Assembly: GCF_003473485.1 (NCBI RefSeq)
Contig: NC_053045.1
Coordinates: 51,440,494-51,504,493, forward strand
From: Medicago truncatula
Taxonomy: Eukaryota > Streptophyta > Magnoliopsida > Fabales > Fabaceae
Length of the DNA stretch: 64,000 nucleotides
Direction of reading: 5' to 3'
The notes below the pieces were generated by a model. That model saw only the letters and a list, made by a program, of their open reading frames with translations, was not told the DNA's origin and ran no database searches. Of this stretch, positions 56,453 to 64,000 are shown piece after piece; position 1 is the stretch's first letter, and each line of letters opens with the position of its first letter. Made by a program: the position numbers and the translations under genes.

Positions 56453-57319
56453 ATCCTGATGGGCAAAGGCTACGGTAGGAGACCTCTACCGTAAGAGATT
56501 TGGATTTTTTTTTTTGTTTTTTTTTTGCAAAATAGATATTAACCATTAGATGTATTTGAAATTTTTTAAAGAAAATAGTATTATTATACTTTCTTTAACA
56601 CTATATTATTAATACACTCATCCTTCTCTCTTCCCCTCTTATGTTTCTGCTTACTGCCCACGACCATCACCAGCAACCTCTCAACTGCTCACGCATAAGT
56701 CAATAGGGAGGAAATAAAACATGTTTCTTTACCATGTAAATGCCTAATAACTATAATATTTCTTCCGTATCTTTAACTATTTGTTCTGAAATTTTCTGGA
56801 TATTATGCACATATAAACACACAAGTAAACATCCTTTTTTAATATTTATTGAAATAAATTGCATTAATTTGCCCTGAGTTTTACAAAACCTATGCAAAGA
56901 TCTGCCGCCGCTGTCCCTCTCATAGCCGTCGTCCATCACTGTCTTTGCCTCCCTCAACCTCTTTTTATCGCTCTCAGATCTACCAAAAACAAAGAAATAT
57001 TACGATGGCGAATCTGTGATTTGGACAGGACGGCGGTGAGGGAAAGGGAAAGGGAGGGAGAGGTGGAAGAAAGTGACAGAGGGTGGGAAGGAGAATTTTT
57101 CCGGCGGTGGAAGAGAGTAGTAAAAGAAAGTGCGTTTTTGTTTCTGGGTTGTTTTAGTTGAGAGGTTGAAGAAAGTGAAAAATATTATAGTGTGAAAGGA
57201 TTATAGTATGATCGGTGTTCTTCATCAATCTAATGGTTACACAATTCATTTTTGTTGTATAAAAAAAATCAACTTTTTATAATGTCTCCTACCGTACCGA
57301 AAACGGCGCCATCATGATG
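56453..57319. mobile_element. MULE-like insertion with 9-bp target duplication
   Basis: Body 56462-57310 (849 bp). Left end GGCAAAGGCTACGGTAGGAG; right end (other strand) GGCGCCGTTTTCGGTACGG then TAGGAGAC, with further inverted similarity ('TAACCATTAGAT', 'ACTATAAT'). The flanks ATCCTGATG (56453-56461) and ATCATGATG (57311-57319) differ at one base of nine, the Mutator duplication length. Part of the interior (56895-57120) is unusually GC-rich ('CTGCCGCCGCTGTCCCTC', 'GACGGCGGTGAGGG') and could be a captured gene fragment, but no family was recognised. Confidence 0.8.
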
Positions 57320-57390
57320 ATATCAAACTTGCTGACCGTTATTCCAGCTTTAGTACTTGCCCTCGATCAGTTTTTTTTATTTTTTTATTT

Positions 57391-58523
57391 TTATTTTATT
57401 TTTTATAATATGAATCGTGGCCTCATGTATTGTGTTCTTTATTTATAAATATTATACTTATTTGAGATCAAATTTTTGACAAACATTGAACTTTTATTCT
57501 ATTCTAATAATCAAGATTGGATTTGATTTGACAAATGAAGCTGTTGACTTTTAACTTTGCTTCTTGAATGTTTTTACAAAATCTAGCTATGGATTTTTTT
57601 TATATGCATGATTTTCTTGAATCTAGATGTCAATGAGGACTCTTGCCAATGATATTTGATATTTTAGGATTTTTAATTTCCGTCCTTGGATTGGAGAATG
57701 ATCAGAATGAAAGTGAGCTTTCATGTGTGTAGTATATCAACATCCATAGATTTGCATAATCCAACCCTTAACCAAACTTGCACACCGTGATCGACCGAAT
57801 CACTTACATTGTTATGTTAGTATTATTCTTCTATGTTAAAAGTTGAATTTAGACCTCTAACACATCAACTTCTTTAATCCTTTAACCAAATCGATTGAGT
57901 TACGTATGCCATAATTTCAATTAGATTTTGGAACATAACTCACATATGTATTAACATTTACTCCGCCAAAAAGAAAAACTACAAAATTAAAATCCAAGCA
58001 ACAAGCAAGCAAAATTAATCGTAGATAATTTGTAGATTCTCCTACTTATAAGAGTATTTACAAAACCATTCTCTTGTCCTTCATAAAAAAAAACATTCTC
58101 TTGTAGAAACTAGAAAGGGCACACACTAGTACGTGGTACGTGAAAGTAGTTGTGATGATAAGTCAACGAATTCCAACAAGTGTACTTAAAAAATATGTTT
58201 TTTTATTTAATAAAAAACACAACAAATGCTATCCACTACACTACACTTGAATAATAATCAACCTGTACCGAAGAACATTTGGAAATGATCTCGTCTCATG
58301 TAAACAAGGTTCTCTCTTGGAATTCAATTCTGAAAATACAGCCATGTTAAACAAACATCTATTACAATTTTATTTTATTTAATTTAAAAAACGAGTCTCT
58401 ACACAAAAAGCCAAATAACAGTCAAAAGCTTTCTTTTCTATTTGAATATTCATTCAATTAACCCTTTCTAATGTAACTCAACTCATTCTGTTATCTACAC
58501 TCACCGGCGAACAAATCTCCGGC
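57391..58523. other. Intergenic; upstream region of the lectin receptor kinase
   Basis: AT-rich. No gene or clear repeat. The promoter of the next gene must lie here; no unambiguous TATA box was picked out. Confidence 0.45.
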
Positions 58524-60518
58524 ATGAATATCCAACTCTTCCACTCCCTCACCATCCTCCTCCACCTCCACATCCACATCCTCATCCTCATCCCCACCAC
58601 CAACTCCCTCAACTTCCTCTACAACTCCTTCACCACCACCACCAACCTCACTCTCATCCCCGACGCCCACATCCAACCACCTGTCATCCGCATGACCAAC
58701 GACTCCAACCAATACTCTTACGGCCGTGCCTTCCACCCCACTAAACTCCCCATGCTCAAACCTTCACCTTCCTCAACAAACATCACTTCCTTCTCCACTT
58801 CCTTCATCTTCTCCATCTTACCAGACAACCCCACCAGCCCTGGCTTCGGTCTCGCTTTCGTCCTCTGCAACACCACTTCCCCTCCCGGCGCACTCGCTAG
58901 TCAATATTTCGGCTTATTCACAAACTCGATTAGCTCTTCTTCAATTTTCCCTCTCATCGCCGTTGAATTTGACACTGGTCAAAACCCTGAGTTTAATGAT
59001 AAAGACAGCAATCACATCGGAATTGATTTGAATAACATCGAATCCAAAATTCAAACTCCTGCAGGGTATTATAATTCCACCGGAAGCTTCGTTCCGGTTC
59101 AGATGAACACTGGGGAGAATATTCGTGCGTGGATTGAATTTGACGGCGAGAGGTTGGAGATAAATGTTACTGTTGCTCCGGTTGGTGTTTCGAAGCCTTT
59201 GAAACCGACGCTATCTTATAATGATTCGAGTATAGCTCATTATGTTGCTCCTGAAATGTTCTTTGGTTTTTCAGCTTCGAAAACGAATTGGATTGAAGCG
59301 CAGAGAGTTTTAGCATGGAGTTTTAGTGATGATGGGAGTTTGAAAGAGTTGAACACGACAAATTTACCGGTGTTTAAGCGAGGATCATCTTCGTCTTCAC
59401 TTTCCAGTGGAGCTATTGCTGGGATTGCAGTTGGTTGTTTTGTTTTTGTTGTGTGTTGCACGAGTGTGTTTGTATTATATTTTCGTTGGCGAAAAAGAAG
59501 AGAAGATGATGATGATGTTGAAGATTGGGAAATGGAGTATTGGCCTCATAGATTCTCTTATGAGGAACTAAGCAATGCTACAAAGGGTTTTCAGAGAGAG
59601 CAGCTTCTAGGTTTTGGAGGGTTTGGAAAAGTTTACAAAGGTACATTAATGAATAAAACATTGGTTGCAGTTAAGTGTGTTAATCATGATTCTAAACAAG
59701 GGTTAAGAGAATTTATGGCTGAGATTTCAAGTATGGGGAGGCTTCAACATAAGAATTTAGTACAAATGAGGGGATGGTGTAGAAAGGGCAATGAATTGAT
59801 GTTGGTTTATGATTATATGCCTAATGGAAGTTTAAACAAGTGGGTTTTTGATAAACCTGAGAAAGTTTTGGGATGGGACCAAAGGCGTAGGATTCTTGTT
59901 GATGTGGCAGAAGGGCTTAGCTACCTTCATCATGGTTGGGACCAGGTTGTTATTCATAGGGATATTAAATCTAGTAACATTTTGTTGGATGGTGATATGA
60001 GAGGAAGATTGGGAGATTTTGGTTTGGCTAAGCTTTACCAACATGGGCAAGTTCCTAATACCACACGTGTGGTGGGGACTTTAGGGTATTTGGCGCCGGA
60101 GATAGCGACGGTTGCAGCGCCTACTTCGGCGAGCGATGTGTATAGTTTTGGGGTGGTGTTGTTGGAGGTGGCTTGTGGAAGGAGGCCGTTGGAGACGGAT
60201 GTGGTGGAGGAGGAGGTTGTGCTTATTGATTGGGTGAGGGAGTTGTATGCAAAAGAGTGTGTGGTTGAAGCTGCGGATAGTAGGATTAAGGGTGAGTATG
60301 ATGTGGGTGATATGGAGATGGTGTTGAAGCTTGGGTTGGCTTGTTGTCATCCTGAGCCGAATAGGAGGCCTACTATGAAGGAAGTTGTCGCGCTTCTTCT
60401 TGGGGAGGATATTGCGGAGGCGCCGGGGAAAGTGTTGTCTGATTTGGCTCGTGGTGATGACAATGGTGGCGGCGGCGGCAGGGAATCCGATGAGGAGGTG
60501 CCTTTGCAATCCACCTAG
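58524..60518 (+). CDS. L-type lectin-domain receptor kinase (S.1-like)
   Basis: Intronless, 664 aa. Signal peptide about 1-28 (unusual His/Ile-rich core 'LLHLHIHILILI'). The legume-lectin domain spans about 29-272, with the metal-site region 'VEFDTGQNPEFNDKDSNHIG' (E148, D150, D161, H164) and many N-glycosylation sites. The transmembrane helix is about 296-320, then basic 'RWRKRRE' and acidic 'DDDDVEDWEMEYWPHRFSYE'. The kinase domain is about 357-630: Gly loop 'GFGGFGKV' (363-370), K384, HRD 478-480, DFG 498-500, APE 524-526, so all catalytic residues are present. Such kinases sit at the plasma membrane and act in defence and stress signalling. The phrase 'GRLQHKNLVQMRGWC' is what I recall from the S.1 clade; the clade is not proven. 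It is convergent with the FRO gene. Confidence 0.95.
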   Translation: MNIQLFHSLTILLHLHIHILILIPTTNSLNFLYNSFTTTTNLTLIPDAHIQPPVIRMTNDSNQYSYGRAFHPTKLPMLKPSPSSTNITSFSTSFIFSILPDNPTSPGFGLAFVLCNTTSPPGALASQYFGLFTNSISSSSIFPLIAVEFDTGQNPEFNDKDSNHIGIDLNNIESKIQTPAGYYNSTGSFVPVQMNTGENIRAWIEFDGERLEINVTVAPVGVSKPLKPTLSYNDSSIAHYVAPEMFFGFSASKTNWIEAQRVLAWSFSDDGSLKELNTTNLPVFKRGSSSSSLSSGAIAGIAVGCFVFVVCCTSVFVLYFRWRKRREDDDDVEDWEMEYWPHRFSYEELSNATKGFQREQLLGFGGFGKVYKGTLMNKTLVAVKCVNHDSKQGLREFMAEISSMGRLQHKNLVQMRGWCRKGNELMLVYDYMPNGSLNKWVFDKPEKVLGWDQRRRILVDVAEGLSYLHHGWDQVVIHRDIKSSNILLDGDMRGRLGDFGLAKLYQHGQVPNTTRVVGTLGYLAPEIATVAAPTSASDVYSFGVVLLEVACGRRPLETDVVEEEVVLIDWVRELYAKECVVEAADSRIKGEYDVGDMEMVLKLGLACCHPEPNRRPTMKEVVALLLGEDIAEAPGKVLSDLARGDDNGGGGGRESDEEVPLQST

Positions 60519-61160
60519 TGACTAGTGACTTCACTGCATATAGTTGATATTTTTTGTGATTGGATTTTTCTGGATTGTTTTGATAATTGGGATTTTTCCC
60601 TATATTTGTTTTGATTTTGATTATTAGATTACTTCCACTTTTATTCAAGTCCTTTGCAGTGTGTATAGTATCTGGTACAATGATTATGTGGTTTTAGTCA
60701 ACAAGTACTATTAGATACACTGACCATGTTGGGAATTTGGTACTGTATCTGATATGTGATTTAGTTGCTTTCCATTATTGTTCATTAATCATTATCCTTC
60801 GTTGGATGAATGATATGCATTTTGCATATTTGGAAGCAGTTTAAAATAGAATACATGAATGATCTTTAATATTATCCTTTTTGTCTGGATGACTGTTTTC
60901 TATAGTGAAGATTTGTTACTTCTTTTAAACACCACATTCAAGGATAAAAGGAGGTGGATTTTGATTACATTCATATGTGAACTACATTATTTGAAAAATG
61001 TTGCTCTGATGAGTGATGGCTACATGTAAATTATATATGATTCTACACGTGACGTGAGAACTCAGATAGCTTATTGAAAACTTGGGAGTGAAGGCAAAGG
61101 TGTACTAAATCACTGAACAACAACAGAGTTGTTATTGGTATTTAGGCCAAATTTAGACTA
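60519..61160. other. Convergent 3' flanks of receptor kinase and FRO genes
   Basis: About 640 bp between the two stop codons, AT-rich, with no gene. It should hold both 3' UTRs and poly(A) signals. Confidence 0.6.
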
Positions 61161-63930
61161 CTAAAGTGTGAAGTTGAGAGAGTGAAAAGTGAAGCATGGT
61201 TCTGTTCTCTTTACACCTAACTTGAAACACTCAGATTCTTGCTGACACGCCGATGCAACTGATTCCTTCATGCTCTCAGGACCACAAACCAAAACTCCAA
61301 TATCAGATCCACACGTTTCATTCTTGAATTTGCCTAATATATCTGTTCAACTCAAAAAATGCACTAGTTTGTCAATTTTTCAGTCAATATATATTTTTAG
61401 AAATGCAAGGAAAGAGACAATGGAATTACCTTTAAAGTTAGGCCTGCCTCCAAAATGAACTTCATGTTCTTCAAGGGCATTCTTAGGTTCAGCTGAACTT
61501 GGATCAAAGGGTTTAATTTCCATCTGCGATGTTTGTGTAAGGCCTTTCTTAGGAATCCCTTTCTTCAACCTTCTCCATCTCAATACAATTGCTATCAATG
61601 CGCTGCAAGATAAAGCTATGACAAAAGCAGCTATCAAAAGTAGATCCACAATCCAAGAGGGAGTCTTTTCTTTGGACAATTTGGAATGCTTTTCAGATGG
61701 AACTATAGTGTGGTTGAAACAGATTAGGAAAATAAGAAAACTGATGGAGCAACCTCCTGTAATAGCAGCCATCCAAACTGGACTTTCAGGTCCATATGCT
61801 GCATAATAATTGGAACTCACACTATCCAATTGCAGTGTTTTTACTTTCATGAACTCATTTAGCAGCTCCGTAATTCCCATGCTTAGTTGCGTTTCTTGGG
61901 TTACAAACAATTTTAGTTTCAAATGAAATTTTTCGCTTGATCGGTTGAGTAGCAGATGTGTGATTGAATGCAACAGACAAACATCTTGTGCCCTCTTAAT
62001 GACATGTACAAGTTGTATCCTTGATGGAAATTTATTTTTGTTGGTAATTGAATCAATTTCTGTTAAAATGCTCAGAAATGGAGTTATTCCACTACCTCCA
62101 GCAACCATAATCACACTGTCATGTCTGCAAACAAATTTTTTCCTTATTCTCATTTATCTTATAAAAAGTAGTATATTAGAAGCATTTGGATATTGGTGTA
62201 ATGTTTATGCTTACTTTAAATAGTCTAATGAAGCAGGTTCATAGGGTCCTTCAATTGCAACAGGTATACCTTTCCTTTTATCAGCACCTTTGTTTAATTC
62301 AGTTTGTATCAAGTCATAAAGAGTAGTGGTCCACCACCCTTGACATTTAATCATCACAGACATGTTGTTGTCATCAGCTTTGGAACTTGATATTATACTG
62401 AATGAATGCCATTGAAGATGAGATATAGTTGGTATCTTCAAATATATAACACTTGTAGGGTTATACTTTAGCCCTGCAAATGGTCGAAAATACACCGTTT
62501 GAATGGAATATTAATTTTGTTCCAAATATAATTCAATTTGAGATAGCTGTACATAAATTTAATACTTGGATCTTTAGGCAGAATTAGCTCCACAGCTTCA
62601 CAGGGAAAAATTCTAGCTGAAACCATGCAGGTTTTTGGACTTGATTGAATTATACGTAACAGTTTGTCAAGGCTAAAAAGGAACACTCCTGGGAAGACCA
62701 TATAGAAGTGCTTATCCCCAGCATGAAACAAGAAAAATACTAGAAAGACTATATACAAATGATGTGTGTAGTAGAAAATTTCAAACTTTCTTCTTCTAAT
62801 TTGGGGAAGTGAGGTAACGAAGATAACAAGGCCGGCAACAAGTGTAATCTCTCCAGCAAGGTATATACGTCCTGTCTTTTGCCACTTCAAAATCTGTTTA
62901 ACAAATATGAGCTAATCACTCACTGAGTCACTACTAGTAGCACAGACAGTGCATACACAAGTAATATTGAAAATTTTAACTGATAGCTAATACGGAGAAT
63001 TCAGATTAAAATTAACTAAAGGAACATGGTTAGGGCCAGTTCGTATTAACTTATTTGAGCTTGACATGTTCATAAGCTGTTAAACTCTTCAGTATATCTT
63101 ATGAAAATTATTTATAGCTCATATGGATACATTTTAACTTTATTTTAGTTTTTGATTTAGAAATAACTTATAGTAAGCACTTATATGATAAATGTTTTTA
63201 ATGTAAGCGCTTAACTAAGTTGTTTATCCAAATAGGGAATAGACCTCACCTCGCTTTGTATATGGTGGCTGACACCCCAGACAAACAAAGTGCTGGCGCC
63301 ATGTATTGTAGCGAAAAGTATCATAGCAGTTCCAATCCATGTATGATACTTAACTGAAGCTTCAAATTGAATACCAAATATGCGAAATATAGCCAACCCT
63401 CTTAAAATTGGAAGAAGAAGCAAAGCCAAACAAGCTTCTGCTAGCAAACCAAACCTTGTTGCTATTCTAAGAGACTTAAGTTGCCATCTGAAAATTAAGT
63501 TATGTTGCATGCAATTAGTGAAATAACAGCTTTTCAATCATCAAACATAAATAATATCTTGATCAAAGAACACTTACATGTTCAGTTTCAGTGATTTGTC
63601 TTGCATCAACTTTTTGAAATCATTGGAAATACGTGCATAGTAAGTCCATGCCAAGAAGACTATAAAAAGAAAAACTACCAGTATTTCAATACTGGATAGG
63701 ATTCCAACTACACTGTTCACCACTAGTGGATTTGAGAAGACAATTGATGAACTTGAACTCCTTCCATTTCTGCAGTTTATAAATTTTGAAGTGAAACTTC
63801 CATTCAAGTAATTGATAATGATATTATTATTATTACCTGCTTCTTTGATATCCAGCTTTCAAATCCAAGAAAAGAAGTCCAATTATAGCAATAGCAATTA
63901 TTGGAAATGTATACACAGCAAAATTTAGAC
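61161..63930 (-). CDS. Ferric-chelate reductase (FRO family), 5' end beyond window
   Basis: Exons 63837-63930, 63578-63769, 63250-63487, 62566-62893, 62215-62473, 61430-62124 and 61161-61342 join in phase to 662 aa. About 60 N-terminal residues should lie right of the window. FROs are membrane flavocytochromes that pass electrons from NADPH through FAD and two haems to Fe(III) or Cu(II) chelates. The haem helices show 'KYHTWIGTAMILFATIHGA' and 'FEIFYYTHHLYIVFLVFFLF'. The FAD site is 'LQWHSFSIISSS', the NADPH site 'GGSGITPF' and 'VLVCGPESM'. Two further membrane helices lie between them ('ISFLIFLICF', 'LLLIAAFVIALSCSALIAI'). The C-terminus ends 'FHSLNFTL', resembling the 'FESISFSW' end of FRO2. 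This favours the plasma-membrane FRO2/4/5 group over the chloroplast or mitochondrial types, but that is inference. Confidence 0.93.
63031..63237. repeat. MITE in a FRO intron, next to the splice donor
   Basis: 'AGGGCCAGTTCGTATTAACT' and 'AGTTGTTTATCCAAATAGGG' mark the ends, with 'ATAAGC' and 'TTATAG' words inside. It is the reverse orientation of the family at 35429-35697. Its right edge lies only about 12 bp from the GT donor at 63248-63249. Confidence 0.55.
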
Positions 63931-64000
63931 CTGCAGAAGACTTACTATTTAGCATTTGACTAAAATTACTGAAATTTCATGATTTTACTTATTTATATAA

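Larger units (their letters stand above)
56005..57390 (+). pseudogene. MIRO-like (mitochondrial Rho GTPase) fragment, split by a transposon
   Basis: MIRO proteins are outer-mitochondrial-membrane GTPases with two EF-hand modules. Exon A (to 56097) reads 'LLRFIDEVGAFNDGVLSDIE' then LNDFQ, matching the MIRO 'DGALSDAELNDFQ' EF-hand, although the first two calcium-ligand aspartates are replaced (G and F). The intron is 56098-56265. Exon B reads 'RNYPEGVNECVLTLAGFQSL' and 'PWTMQRKFGYPD'. It is then broken at 56462 by an 849-bp insertion. Beyond it, from 57320, the same phase gives 'IKLADRYSSFSTCPRSV', the next stretch expected in MIRO. No GTPase domains are seen, so it was probably already a partial gene copy. 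Confidence 0.8.

Noticed and set aside
56892..57161. 89-codon open frame inside the MULE-like element
   Set aside because: Low-complexity Arg/Glu-rich translation of a GA-rich stretch with no recognised family. Kept only as a possible captured fragment.
58491..58736. 81-codon Gly/Val/Glu-rich frame on the minus strand
   Set aside because: Antisense of the receptor kinase N-terminus. Its composition follows from Thr/Pro/Ser codons on the other strand.
60081..60509. 142-codon frame on the minus strand
   Set aside because: Exact antisense shadow of the kinase domain of the lectin receptor kinase gene. The sense strand has every catalytic motif.
1..64000. CRISPR arrays, operons, ribosome binding sites, replication origins
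   Set aside because: The window is plant nuclear DNA with introns, TATA boxes and retroposons. No regular spacer arrays or bacterial-type gene clusters are present.

Overview
The window is AT-rich nuclear DNA of a flowering plant, most likely a Medicago-type legume. This rests on spliced plant gene families (an L-type lectin receptor kinase, a ferric-chelate reductase, a PIRL leucine-rich repeat protein) and on a dense load of L1-type LINEs, tRNA-derived SINEs, MITEs and long-inverted-repeat DNA transposons. The species assignment is inference. No operon, CRISPR array, intact tRNA or rRNA gene is visible.

The left third (about 4.7-24.9 kb) holds five genes on the minus strand in tandem, all with the same design. 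A 24-nt coding first exon ends in an invariant lysine codon, a phase-0 intron of 0.8-1.4 kb follows, and a single second exon completes an NBR1-like PB1 domain. In most copies the PB1 domain is followed by one transmembrane segment and a proline-rich tail. None has the ZZ, FW or UBA domains of the NBR1 autophagy receptor. Four of the five have a TATA box 70-100 bp upstream of the ATG, and three share an extra promoter block. One copy has lost the frame of its C-terminus. This tandem PB1-membrane family is the most interesting object here.

The middle (25-48 kb) holds a 5'-truncated LINE with a 13-bp target duplication, a small predicted membrane protein, a MULE-like element built from AGTTAACT palindromes, a PIRL1/9-like gene with two introns, a single-copy PB1 protein of a different family, and a second LINE remnant. 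SINEs and MITEs fill the space between them.

The right third (48-64 kb) holds a nested set of inverted-repeat transposons and a MIRO-like gene fragment split by a MULE-like element with a 9-bp target duplication. It ends with a complete intronless L-type lectin receptor kinase gene facing, tail to tail, a FRO ferric reductase gene whose 5' end lies beyond the window.

Smaller relics include an eL24 ribosomal-protein processed pseudogene, LINE fragments and an mRNA-like poly(A) retroposon family present in three copies. Exon borders were placed by eye from GT/AG sites, reading phase and family knowledge. No transcript data were available.
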